Shown here: piece by piece, positions 9,323-18,012 of the stretch | How positions within the stretch are numbered: the first letter of the stretch is position 1 | Layout of the letters: each line of letters opens with the position of its first letter | Origin: Cylindrospermopsis curvispora GIHE-G1 | GTDB taxonomy: Bacteria > Cyanobacteriota > Cyanobacteriia > Cyanobacteriales > Nostocaceae | Direction of reading: 5' to 3' | DNA: 64,000 nt | NCBI RefSeq assembly: GCF_014489415.1 | Contig: NZ_CP060822.1 | Location: 2,279,501 to 2,343,500 of the forward strand | Translations under genes and position numbers: made by a program | The notes under the pieces: model-generated | Seen by the model: the letters and a program-made list of their open reading frames with translations, nothing else | Told to the model about the DNA's origin: nothing | Databases searched by the model: none

Positions 9323-10864
9323 ATGCCTAAACAATTTAACACTGCTGGACCTTGTCAATCTGATATCCACTATATGCTCTCTCCCACAGGGCGACTACCT
9401 CAGTTAAAAGCGTTAATTGATGGACGCAATTACTTTATCATTCATGCACCGCGACAAGTGGGCAAAACCACTGCTATGATAGCTTTAGCCCAAGAATTAA
9501 CTGATAGTGGGGAGTATACAGCAGTGATGCTCTCCGTGGAAGTGGGGTCGGTTTTTCCTGATGAACCAGAACGTGCTGAAAGAGCCATTTTGGGTTCTTG
9601 GCAAGATGCAATTGATATTTGGCTTCCGCAAGACCTCCATCCCCCTTTTGACCCAGAGCGTAGGGAGAATATTGGTGCTTTCCTGAAAAGTTGGGCAAAA
9701 AGCTCTCCTCGTCCCCTAGTGGTGTTCATTGATGAAATTGACTCGTTGCAAAATCAAACGTTGATTTCAGTATTGCGACAGTTACGGGATGGTTTTCCCC
9801 GTCGTCCCCAGGGTTTTCCCCATTCGGTGGGCTTAATTGGCATGCGGGATGTGCGGGACTACAAGGTTAAATCTGGTGGAAGTGAACGACTCAATACGTC
9901 TAGTCCGTTTAATATCAAGGCTGAGTCCCTAACTTTGAGTAATTTTAGTTTTACAGATATTCAAAATTTATATGAACAACATACAACAGCTACGGGACAG
10001 GTGTTTACCCTGGGAGCAGTTCAACAGGCATATTATTTAACTGATGGACAACCATGGTTAGTTAACGCCCTAGCTCGTCAAGCTACCCAGGTATTAGTCC
10101 AGGATGTGAATCAACCCATTACTGCTGAGGTGATTAACCAAGCCAAAGAAATCCTCATTCAACGCCAGGATACCCATTTAGATAGCTTAGCAGAGCGATT
10201 ACGGGAAGAGCGGGTTAAGACCATTATTGAACCAATTTTAGCAGGTGAAGACTTACCCGACGTACCACCGGATGATATTCGTTATGTCCTGGATTTAGGT
10301 CTGTGTCGAGATCAAGGACAAGGCTTGGAAATTGCCAATCCAATTTATAAAGAAGTTCTACCTCTAGTGCTAAGTTACACAACTAGGGTTTCTATTGGAG
10401 CAATTGAACCTCGTTGGCTAAACCAACAAGGGGAACTATTACCTGATGAATTATTACACGCTTTTCTGGAGTTTTGGCGACAACACGGGGAACCATTACT
10501 CAGAAGTGCACCCTACCATGAGATTGCTCCCCATTTAGTTTTAATGGCATTTTTACATCGGGTAGTTAATGGTAGTGGTACGTTAGAGCGGGAATATGCC
10601 ATTGGTTCTGGAAGAATGGATATTTGTTTACGCTATGGCAAGGTGGTAATGGGTATGGAACTCAAGGTGTGGCGTGAAAGAAAGTCAGATCCGTTAATCA
10701 AGGGTTTAACTCAACTGGATAAATACCTGGATGGGTTAGGATTAGATACGGGTTGGTTAGTGATTTTCGATCGCCGTCCTGGTTTACCACCTATGGGAGA
10801 GAGGATTAGTACGGAGGAGGTTATTAGTCCTAGTAGACGCACCATTACCCTCATTCGTAGTTAG
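9323..10864 (+). CDS. AAA-type ATPase with C-terminal PD-(D/E)XK domain, copy 3 (beta-B)
   Basis: A 513-aa paralogue. Block 1 is the beta form (LSVEVGSVFPDEPERAERA, then LPQDLHPPFDPERREN), four to five residues shorter than alpha and clearly divergent in sequence. Walker B reads LVVFIDEID. Block 2 is form B. The Walker A loop (APRQVGKTT), the central segment and the nuclease core (RMD...MELKVW) match the other copies. Gly-Ser replaces Gly-Gly in VNGSGTL, a marker shared with copy 7, and the tail SPSRRTITLIRS is unique. The alternation of divergent and near-identical stretches within one gene indicates recombination rather than independent decay. Confidence 0.85.
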   Translation: MPKQFNTAGPCQSDIHYMLSPTGRLPQLKALIDGRNYFIIHAPRQVGKTTAMIALAQELTDSGEYTAVMLSVEVGSVFPDEPERAERAILGSWQDAIDIWLPQDLHPPFDPERRENIGAFLKSWAKSSPRPLVVFIDEIDSLQNQTLISVLRQLRDGFPRRPQGFPHSVGLIGMRDVRDYKVKSGGSERLNTSSPFNIKAESLTLSNFSFTDIQNLYEQHTTATGQVFTLGAVQQAYYLTDGQPWLVNALARQATQVLVQDVNQPITAEVINQAKEILIQRQDTHLDSLAERLREERVKTIIEPILAGEDLPDVPPDDIRYVLDLGLCRDQGQGLEIANPIYKEVLPLVLSYTTRVSIGAIEPRWLNQQGELLPDELLHAFLEFWRQHGEPLLRSAPYHEIAPHLVLMAFLHRVVNGSGTLEREYAIGSGRMDICLRYGKVVMGMELKVWRERKSDPLIKGLTQLDKYLDGLGLDTGWLVIFDRRPGLPPMGERISTEEVISPSRRTITLIRS

Positions 10865-10927
10865 GAAAATGCGATCGCTAAGTAAAACGTAAATTATTAT
10901 TTTGCTACTTATAAATTATACCTTACT

Positions 10928-12484
10928 ATGCCTAAACAATTTAACACTGCTGGTCCCTGTAAAGGTAACATTCACTATATGCTCTCTCCCATAGGGCGAC
11001 TACCTCAGTTGAAAGCATTAATTGATGGAGAAAATTACTTTATCATTCATGCACCGCGACAGGTGGGTAAAACCACTGCTATGATGGCCCTAGCCCAAGA
11101 ATTAACTGACAGTGGGCAATACCTAGCTGTGATGTTAACCCTAGAAACCGGTGCGCCATTTCCAGATGCACCAGAACAAGCGCAACAAAGTATCCTGAGA
11201 CGTTGGCAGAATGAAATTCGGTTTCGAAAATTACCTTTGCCTAATTTAACACAAATTGAAACAGAGACTGAGACCTCTCCCTTAGATATTCAAACAGTTC
11301 TGCAAGCTTGGGCCATGGCTTCCCCTCTACCCTTGGTTGTCTTTCTGGATGAAATTGATTCATTAGAAGATAAAACCCTCATATCCATCCTCAGACAGTT
11401 GCGAGCGGGTTATCCCAATCGTCCCGAGGGTTTTCCCCATTCGGTGGGCTTAATTGGCATGCGGGATGTGCGGGACTACAAGGTTAAATCTGGTGGAAGT
11501 GAACGACTCAATACGTCTAGTCCGTTTAATATCAAGGCTGAATCCCTAACTTTAAGTAATTTTAGTTTTACAGATATTCAAAATTTATATGAACAACATA
11601 CAACAGCTACGGGACAGGTGTTTACCCTGGGAGCAGTTCAACAGGCATATTATTTAACTGATGGACAACCATGGTTAGTTAACGCCCTAGCTCGTCAAGC
11701 TACCCAGGTGTTAGTCCAGGATGTGAATCAACCCATTACTGCTGAGGTGATTAACCAAGCCAAAGAAATCCTTATCCAGCGTCAGGATACCCATTTGGAT
11801 AGTTTAGCAGAAAGATTACGGGAAGAGCGGGTTAAGACTATTATTGAACCAATTTTAGCGGGTGAAGACTTACCAGATACCCCAGAGGATGATCGGCGGT
11901 TTTTGCTAGATTTAGGCTTAGTCAAGCGTAGTCCTTTGGGTGGACTAACCATTGCCAATCCCATTTACCAGGAGGTAATCCCTCGTGTTTTATCCCAGGG
12001 TAGTCAGGACAGTTTACCTCAAATTCAACCCACTTGGTTAAATACTGACAATAGTTTAAATCCCCAAGCTCTATTAAATGCTTTTCTGGAATTTTGGCGA
12101 CAACACGGTGAACCATTACTCAAAAGTGCGCCTTACCATGAGATTGCTCCTCATTTGGTGTTGATGGCATTTTTACATCGGGTAGTTAATGGTGGTGGTA
12201 CATTAGAACGGGAATATGCCATTGGTTCTGGGAGAATGGATATTTGTTTACGCTATGGCAAGGTGGTAATGGGTATGGAACTAAAGGTGTGGCGTGAAAG
12301 AAAGTCAGATCCGTTAATCAAGGGTTTGACCCAACTGGATAAATACCTGGATGGGTTAGGATTAGATACGGGTTGGTTAGTGATTTTCGATCGCCGTCCC
12401 GGTTTACCACCCATGGGAGAGAGGATTAGTACGGAGGAGGTTATTAGTCCTAGTGGGCGCACCATTACCCTCATTCGTAGTTAG
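10928..12484 (+). CDS. AAA-type ATPase with C-terminal PD-(D/E)XK domain, copy 4 (alpha-C)
   Basis: A 518-aa paralogue beginning MPKQFNTAGPCKGNIHYML, so its first 20 residues resemble copy 7 (CKANIHYM) rather than the CQSD versions. Block 1 is alpha. Block 2 is form C (TPEDDRRFLLDLGLVKRSPLG...IQPTWL), first seen here and shared with copies 5 and 6. The nucleotide-binding and nuclease-like motifs are intact. Copy-specific changes include IDGENYF for IDGRNYF and EDKTLIS for EDQTLIS. No function is known. As a full-length ORF without stops it is presumably expressed or only recently formed. Confidence 0.85.
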   Translation: MPKQFNTAGPCKGNIHYMLSPIGRLPQLKALIDGENYFIIHAPRQVGKTTAMMALAQELTDSGQYLAVMLTLETGAPFPDAPEQAQQSILRRWQNEIRFRKLPLPNLTQIETETETSPLDIQTVLQAWAMASPLPLVVFLDEIDSLEDKTLISILRQLRAGYPNRPEGFPHSVGLIGMRDVRDYKVKSGGSERLNTSSPFNIKAESLTLSNFSFTDIQNLYEQHTTATGQVFTLGAVQQAYYLTDGQPWLVNALARQATQVLVQDVNQPITAEVINQAKEILIQRQDTHLDSLAERLREERVKTIIEPILAGEDLPDTPEDDRRFLLDLGLVKRSPLGGLTIANPIYQEVIPRVLSQGSQDSLPQIQPTWLNTDNSLNPQALLNAFLEFWRQHGEPLLKSAPYHEIAPHLVLMAFLHRVVNGGGTLEREYAIGSGRMDICLRYGKVVMGMELKVWRERKSDPLIKGLTQLDKYLDGLGLDTGWLVIFDRRPGLPPMGERISTEEVISPSGRTITLIRS

Positions 12485-12524
12485 ATTCCCATAAATTTGA
12501 ATCACACTTAAATTATTGCCGATT

Positions 12525-14069
12525 ATGCCTAAACACTTTAATACTGCTGGACCTTGTCAATCTGATATCCACTATATGCTATCTCCCACAGGGCGACTAC
12601 CTCAGTTAAAAGCGTTAATTGATGGACGCAATTACTTTATCATTCATGCACCGCGACAAGTGGGGAAAACCACTGCTATGATAGCTTTAGCTCAAGAATT
12701 AACTGATAGTGGGGAGTATACAGCAGTGATGCTCTCCGTGGAAGTGGGGTCGGTTTTTCCTGATGAACCAGAACGTGCTGAAAGAGCCATTTTGGGTTCT
12801 TGGCAAGATGCAATTGATATTTGGCTTCCGGAAGACCTCCATCCCCCTTTTGACCCAGAGCGTAGGGAGAATATTGGTGCTTTCCTAAAAAGTTGGGCAA
12901 AAAGCTCTCCTCGTCCCCTAGTGGTGTTCATTGATGAAATTGACTCGTTGCAAAATCAAACGTTGATTTCAGTATTGCGACAGTTACGGGATGGTTTTCC
13001 CCGTCGTCCCCAGGGTTTCCCCCATTCGGTGGGCTTAATTGGTATGCGGGATGTGCGGGACTATAAGGTTAAATCTGGTGGAAGTGAACGACTCAATACG
13101 TCTAGTCCGTTTAATATCAAGGCTGAATCCCTAACTTTAAGTAATTTTAGTTTTACAGATATTCAAAATTTATATGAACAACATACAACAGCTACGGGAC
13201 AGGTGTTTACCCTGGGAGCAGTTCAACAGGCATATTATTTAACTGATGGACAACCATGGTTAGTTAACGCTCTAGCTCGTCAAGCTACTCAGGTGTTAGT
13301 CCAGGATGTGAATCAACCCATTACTGCTGAAGTGATTAACCAAGCCAAAGAAATTCTCATCCAGCGTCAGGATACCCATTTAGATAGTTTAGCAGAAAGA
13401 TTACGAGAAGAGCGGGTTAAGACTATTATTGAACCAATTTTAGCGGGTGAAGACTTACCAGATACCCCAGAGGATGATCGGCGGTTTTTGCTAGATTTAG
13501 GCTTAGTTAAGCGTAGTCCTTTGGGTGGACTAACCATTGCCAATCCCATTTACCAGGAGGTAATCCCTCGTGTTTTATCCCAGGGTAGTCAGGACAGTTT
13601 ACCTCAAATTCAACCCACTTGGTTAAATACTGACAATAGTTTAAATCCCCAAGCTCTATTAAATGCTTTTCTGGAATTTTGGCGACAACACGGTGAACCA
13701 TTACTCAAAAGTGCGCCTTACCATGAGATTGCTCCTCATTTGGTGTTGATGGCATTTTTACATCGAGTAGTTAATGGTGGTGGTACATTAGAACGGGAAT
13801 ATGCCATTGGTTCTGGGAGAATGGATATTTGTTTACGCTATGGCAAGGTGGTGATGGGTATAGAAATTAAGATGTGGCGTGAAAGAAAGTCAGATCCGTT
13901 AATCAAGGGTTTGACCCAACTGGATAAATACCTGGATGGGTTAGGATTAGATACGGGTTGGTTAGTGATTTTCGATCGCCGTCCCGGTTTACCACCCATG
14001 GGAGAGAGGATTAGTACGGAGGAGGTTATTAGTCCTAGTGGGCGCACCATTACCCTGATTCGTAGTTAG
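12525..14069 (+). CDS. AAA-type ATPase with C-terminal PD-(D/E)XK domain, copy 5 (beta-C)
   Basis: A 514-aa paralogue combining block 1 beta with block 2 form C. The core motif reads MGIEIKMW instead of MGMELKVW. This conservative change keeps the catalytic Glu and Lys and is shared only with copy 6, so copies 5 and 6 have exchanged or duplicated this 3' segment. The ATG at 12525 is preferred over the TTG at 12516. The S1 spacer precedes it. The domain layout is as in copy 2, with Walker B LVVFIDEID. Confidence 0.85.
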   Translation: MPKHFNTAGPCQSDIHYMLSPTGRLPQLKALIDGRNYFIIHAPRQVGKTTAMIALAQELTDSGEYTAVMLSVEVGSVFPDEPERAERAILGSWQDAIDIWLPEDLHPPFDPERRENIGAFLKSWAKSSPRPLVVFIDEIDSLQNQTLISVLRQLRDGFPRRPQGFPHSVGLIGMRDVRDYKVKSGGSERLNTSSPFNIKAESLTLSNFSFTDIQNLYEQHTTATGQVFTLGAVQQAYYLTDGQPWLVNALARQATQVLVQDVNQPITAEVINQAKEILIQRQDTHLDSLAERLREERVKTIIEPILAGEDLPDTPEDDRRFLLDLGLVKRSPLGGLTIANPIYQEVIPRVLSQGSQDSLPQIQPTWLNTDNSLNPQALLNAFLEFWRQHGEPLLKSAPYHEIAPHLVLMAFLHRVVNGGGTLEREYAIGSGRMDICLRYGKVVMGIEIKMWRERKSDPLIKGLTQLDKYLDGLGLDTGWLVIFDRRPGLPPMGERISTEEVISPSGRTITLIRS

Positions 14070-14110
14070 ATTCCGATAAATTTGAATCACACCTTAAATT
14101 ATTGCCGATT

Positions 14111-15667
14111 ATGTCTAAACACTTTAATACTGCTGGACCTTGCCAATCTGATATCCACTATATGCTCTATCCCACAGGGCGACTACCTCAGTTGAAAGCA
14201 TTAATTGATGGACGCAATTACTTTATCATTCATGCACCGCGACAGGTGGGTAAAACCACTGCCATGATGGCCCTAGCTCAAGAATTAACTGACAGTGGAC
14301 AATACCTAGCTGTGATGTTAACCCTAGAAACCGGTGCGCCATTTCCAGATGCACCAGAACAAGCGCAACAAAGTATCCTGAGACGTTGGCAGAATGAAAT
14401 TCGGTTTCGAAAATTACCTTTGCCTAATTTAACACAAATTGAAACAGAGACTGAGACCTCTCCCTTAGATATTCAAACAGTTCTGCAAGCTTGGGCCATG
14501 GCTTCCCCTCTACCTTTAGTTGTGTTTTTGGATGAAATTGATTCTTTGGAAGATCAAACTCTCATATCCATTCTCAGACAATTACGAGCGGGTTATCCCA
14601 ATCGTCCCGAGGGTTTTCCCCATTCGGTGGGCTTAATTGGCATGCGGGATGTGCGGGACTATAAGGTTAAATCTGGTGGAAGTGAACGACTCAATACGTC
14701 TAGTCCGTTTAATATCAAGGCTGAATCCCTAACTTTGAGTAATTTTAGTTTTACAGATATTCAAAATTTATATGAACAACATACAACAGCTACGGGACAG
14801 GTGTTTACCCTGGGAGCAGTTCAACAGGCATATTATTTAACTGATGGACAACCATGGTTAGTTAACGCCCTAGCTCGTCAAGCTACCCAGGTGTTAGTCC
14901 AGGATGTGAATCAACCCATTACTGCTGAGGTGATTAACCAAGCCAAAGAAATCCTTATCCAGCGTCAGGATACCCATTTGGATAGTTTAGCAGAAAGATT
15001 ACGGGAAGAGCGGGTTAAGACTATTATTGAACCAATTTTAGCGGGTGAAGACTTACCAGATACCCCAGAGGATGATCGGCGGTTTTTGCTAGATTTAGGC
15101 TTAGTCAAGCGTAGTCCTTTGGGTGGACTAACCATTGCCAATCCCATTTACCAGGAGGTAATCCCTCGTGTTTTATCCCAGGGTAGTCAGGACAGTTTAC
15201 CTCAAATTCAACCCACTTGGTTAAATACTGACAATAGTTTAAATCCCCAAGCTCTATTAAATGCTTTTCTGGAATTTTGGCGACAACACGGTGAACCATT
15301 ACTCAAAAGTGCGCCTTACCATGAGATTGCTCCTCATTTGGTGTTGATGGCATTTTTACATCGAGTAGTTAATGGTGGTGGTACATTAGAACGGGAATAT
15401 GCCATTGGTTCTGGGAGAATGGATATTTGTTTACGCTATGGCAAGGTGGTGATGGGTATAGAAATTAAGATGTGGCGTGAAAGAAAGTCAGATCCGTTAA
15501 TCAAGGGTTTGACCCAACTGGATAAATACCTGGATGGGTTAGGATTAGATACGGGTTGGTTAGTGATTTTCGATCGCCGTCCCGGTTTACCACCCATGGG
15601 AGAGAGGATTAGTACGGAGGAGGTTATTAGTCCCACTGGGCGCACTATTACCCTAATTCGTAGTTAG
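14111..15667 (+). CDS. AAA-type ATPase with C-terminal PD-(D/E)XK domain, copy 6 (alpha-C)
   Basis: A 518-aa paralogue with block 1 alpha and block 2 C. The 5' half is almost the same as copies 2 and 4, the 3' half almost the same as copy 5 (including MGIEIKMW), and the final residues SPTGRTITLIRS match copy 2. At least two breakpoints are therefore visible within one gene. Tyr replaces Ser in HYMLYPTGRL near the N-terminus. The S1 spacer precedes it and S2 follows. The ATG at 14111 is preferred over the in-frame TTG at 14102. Confidence 0.85.
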   Translation: MSKHFNTAGPCQSDIHYMLYPTGRLPQLKALIDGRNYFIIHAPRQVGKTTAMMALAQELTDSGQYLAVMLTLETGAPFPDAPEQAQQSILRRWQNEIRFRKLPLPNLTQIETETETSPLDIQTVLQAWAMASPLPLVVFLDEIDSLEDQTLISILRQLRAGYPNRPEGFPHSVGLIGMRDVRDYKVKSGGSERLNTSSPFNIKAESLTLSNFSFTDIQNLYEQHTTATGQVFTLGAVQQAYYLTDGQPWLVNALARQATQVLVQDVNQPITAEVINQAKEILIQRQDTHLDSLAERLREERVKTIIEPILAGEDLPDTPEDDRRFLLDLGLVKRSPLGGLTIANPIYQEVIPRVLSQGSQDSLPQIQPTWLNTDNSLNPQALLNAFLEFWRQHGEPLLKSAPYHEIAPHLVLMAFLHRVVNGGGTLEREYAIGSGRMDICLRYGKVVMGIEIKMWRERKSDPLIKGLTQLDKYLDGLGLDTGWLVIFDRRPGLPPMGERISTEEVISPTGRTITLIRS

Positions 15668-15730
15668 AAAAATGCGATCGCTAAGTAAAACGTAAATTAT
15701 TATTTTGATAGTTATAAATTATACCTTAGT

Positions 15731-17272
15731 ATGCCTAAACAATTTAACACTGCTGGTCCCTGCAAAGCCAACATTCACTATATGATCTCTCCCACAGGAC
15801 GACTACCTCAGTTAAAAGCGTTAATTGATGGACGCAATTACTTTATCATTCATGCACCGCGACAAGTGGGCAAAACCACTGCTATGATAGCTTTAGCTCA
15901 AGAATTAACTGATAGTGGGGAGTATACAGCAGTGATGCTCTCCGTGGAAGTGGGGTCGGTTTTTCCTGATGAACCAGAACGTGCTGAAAGAGCCATTTTG
16001 GGTTCTTGGCAAGATGCAATTGATATTTGGCTTCCGGAAGACCTCCATCCCCCTTTTGACCCAGAGCGTAGGGAGAATATTGGTGCTTTCCTAAAAAGTT
16101 GGGCAAAAAGCTCTCCTCGTCCCCTAGTGGTGTTCATTGATGAAATTGACTCGTTGCAAAATCAAACGTTGATTTCAGTATTGCGACAGTTACGGGATGG
16201 TTTTCCCCGTCGTCCCCAGGGTTTCCCCCATTCGGTGGGCTTAATTGGTATGCGGGATGTGCGGGACTATAAGGTTAAATCTGGTGGAAGTGAACGACTC
16301 AATACGTCTAGTCCGTTTAATATCAAGGCTGAGTCCCTAACTTTGAGTAATTTTAGTTTTACAGATATTCAAAATTTATATGAACAACATACAACAGCTA
16401 CGGGACAGGTGTTTACCCTGGGAGCAGTTCAACAGGCATATTATTTAACTGATGGACAACCATGGTTAGTTAACGCCCTAGCTCGTCAAGCTACCCAGGT
16501 ATTAGTCCAGGATGTGAATCAACCCATTACTGCTGAAGTGATTAACCAAGCCAAGGAAATCCTCATCCAGCGTCAGGATACCCATTTGGATAGTTTGGCA
16601 GAGCGATTACGGGAAGCGCGGGTTAAGACCATTATTGAACCAATTTTAGCAGGTGAGGACTTACCCGACATACCACCAGATGATATTCGTTACGTGCTGG
16701 ATTTAGGTCTGTGTCGAGATCAAGGACAAGGCTTGGAAATTGCCAATCCAATTTATAAGGAAGTTCTACCTTTAGTACTAAGTTATACAACTAGGGTTTC
16801 TATTGGAGCAATTGAACCTCGTTGGCTAAACCAACAAGGGGAACTATTACCTGATGAATTATTACACGCTTTTCTGGAGTTTTGGCGACAACACGGTGAA
16901 CCATTACTCAAAAGTGCGCCCTACCATGAGATTGCTCCCCATTTGGTGTTAATGGCATTTTTACATCGGGTAGTTAATGGTAGTGGTACGTTAGAGCGGG
17001 AATATGCCATTGGTTCTGGAAGAATGGATATTTGTTTACGCTATGGCAAGGTGGTAATGGGTATGGAACTCAAGGTGTGGCGTGAAAGAAAGTCAGATCC
17101 GTTAATCAAGGGTTTAACTCAACTGGATAAATACCTGGATGGGTTAGGATTAGATACGGGTTGGTTAGTGATTTTCGATCGCCGTCCTGGTTTACCATCT
17201 ATGGGAGAGAGGATTAGTACGGAGGAGGTTATTAGTCCTAGGGGACGAACCATTACTGTCATTCGTAGTTAG
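15731..17272 (+). CDS. AAA-type ATPase with C-terminal PD-(D/E)XK domain, copy 7 (beta-B)
   Basis: A 513-aa last copy of the array with block 1 beta and block 2 B, the same combination as copy 3, and the VNGSGTL marker of copy 3. Copy-specific changes are CKANIHYMIS near the start, GLPSMGER for GLPPMGER, and the tail SPRGRTITVIRS. The upstream S2 spacer carries small differences from its sisters (TTTTGATAG for TTTTGCTAC). The rhomboid-like gene starts 14 bp after its stop and may be cotranscribed. Confidence 0.85.
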   Translation: MPKQFNTAGPCKANIHYMISPTGRLPQLKALIDGRNYFIIHAPRQVGKTTAMIALAQELTDSGEYTAVMLSVEVGSVFPDEPERAERAILGSWQDAIDIWLPEDLHPPFDPERRENIGAFLKSWAKSSPRPLVVFIDEIDSLQNQTLISVLRQLRDGFPRRPQGFPHSVGLIGMRDVRDYKVKSGGSERLNTSSPFNIKAESLTLSNFSFTDIQNLYEQHTTATGQVFTLGAVQQAYYLTDGQPWLVNALARQATQVLVQDVNQPITAEVINQAKEILIQRQDTHLDSLAERLREARVKTIIEPILAGEDLPDIPPDDIRYVLDLGLCRDQGQGLEIANPIYKEVLPLVLSYTTRVSIGAIEPRWLNQQGELLPDELLHAFLEFWRQHGEPLLKSAPYHEIAPHLVLMAFLHRVVNGSGTLEREYAIGSGRMDICLRYGKVVMGMELKVWRERKSDPLIKGLTQLDKYLDGLGLDTGWLVIFDRRPGLPSMGERISTEEVISPRGRTITVIRS

Positions 17273-17286
17273 TTAGACCCACAATT

Positions 17287-17982
17287 ATGATTCCTATTAC
17301 TGATGACTTTTATAGCTTAAAAAAGCCGAATGTTACTTACGTGATAATTGGTATTACTCTAGTCATATTTTGTGGGCAACTTATGTGGGATGTGAATGGG
17401 CAACTGGGTAACCTTGTCAGTAGTTGGACCACCATTCCTAGAGAATTCTCCCGAACAATCTCCAGTGCTATTGATGACAGTTTAGCTGCTTGGGTGGTTG
17501 TAGGGTGGCAATTATTCACCCTACCCGTTTCCCTATTTATACATGGCAGTTTTGCCCAGCTCCTGGGTAATATGTTATTTTTGTGGGTATTCGGAAGAAC
17601 ATTAGAAAGAACCATAGGGTCGTATCAATTCTTGCTGTTATATTTAACTGCTGGCGTGCTGATAGGAATAATAGAGATTTGTACCCAACCGCAGTTAACA
17701 GCACCAATTATAGGTAGCACTGGGGCGATCGCCTGTATTGTAGGTGCTTATCTTATGCAATTTCCGCAAATTAAAATCTATTCTGTTTTACCCTTGGTAA
17801 TTGTTTTTATTCCCCTAGAAATTCCCGCAATGTTTTATTTATTCTGGTGGTTTATCCAGCAATTTTTTTATGGAATTGGTGGATTAAATATTCCAGGTGG
17901 GTTTAATAATTGCAGCTATGGGAGTCAATTAATAGCCTTACTGATAGGTGTGGTTTTCATGGGGATTATACGGTTTTGGTAA
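17287..17982 (+). CDS. rhomboid-family membrane protein lacking the catalytic dyad
   Basis: A 231-aa polytopic protein with the rhomboid fold. HGSFAQLLGNMLFLWVFGR (86-104) corresponds to the first-His/Asn region of TM2, with H86 and N95 kept. However, the GxSG nucleophile motif reads GSTG (143-146), placing Thr145 where the catalytic Ser normally stands. The TM6 His (usually AHxGG) has no equivalent in NNCSYGSQLIALLIG (207-221). Active rhomboid proteases cleave membrane proteins with a Ser-His dyad, so this is probably a pseudoprotease, although Ser144 one residue earlier could in principle act. It starts 14 bp after the last array gene and converges on dnaB. Confidence 0.7.
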   Translation: MIPITDDFYSLKKPNVTYVIIGITLVIFCGQLMWDVNGQLGNLVSSWTTIPREFSRTISSAIDDSLAAWVVVGWQLFTLPVSLFIHGSFAQLLGNMLFLWVFGRTLERTIGSYQFLLLYLTAGVLIGIIEICTQPQLTAPIIGSTGAIACIVGAYLMQFPQIKIYSVLPLVIVFIPLEIPAMFYLFWWFIQQFFYGIGGLNIPGGFNNCSYGSQLIALLIGVVFMGIIRFW

Positions 17983-18012
17983 ATCCAGATTTTCTGCTCT
18001 CAACTAATAAAT

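Larger units (their letters stand above)
6108..17272 (+). repeat. seven-copy tandem array of AAA ATPase/PD-(D/E)XK genes
   Basis: Seven same-strand genes of 513-518 codons are separated only by 40-63 bp. Long stretches are almost identical between copies, such as the Walker A region, the central segment GLIGMRDVRDYK to AERLRE, and the C-terminal nuclease-like domain. Two blocks vary. Block 1 (about residues 67-165) has two forms, alpha and beta. Block 2 (about 300-386) has three forms, A, B and C. In order the copies are alpha-A, alpha-B, beta-B, alpha-C, beta-C, alpha-C, beta-B. Two spacer types also alternate. This pattern is what unequal crossing-over plus gene conversion would leave. Confidence 0.9.

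Noticed and set aside
11782-12116. Antisense ORFs of 60-64 codons inside the array genes, repeated in several copies
   Set aside because: They repeat because the sense genes repeat. They oppose strongly coding frames, and their sequences look like reverse reading of the ATPase genes.
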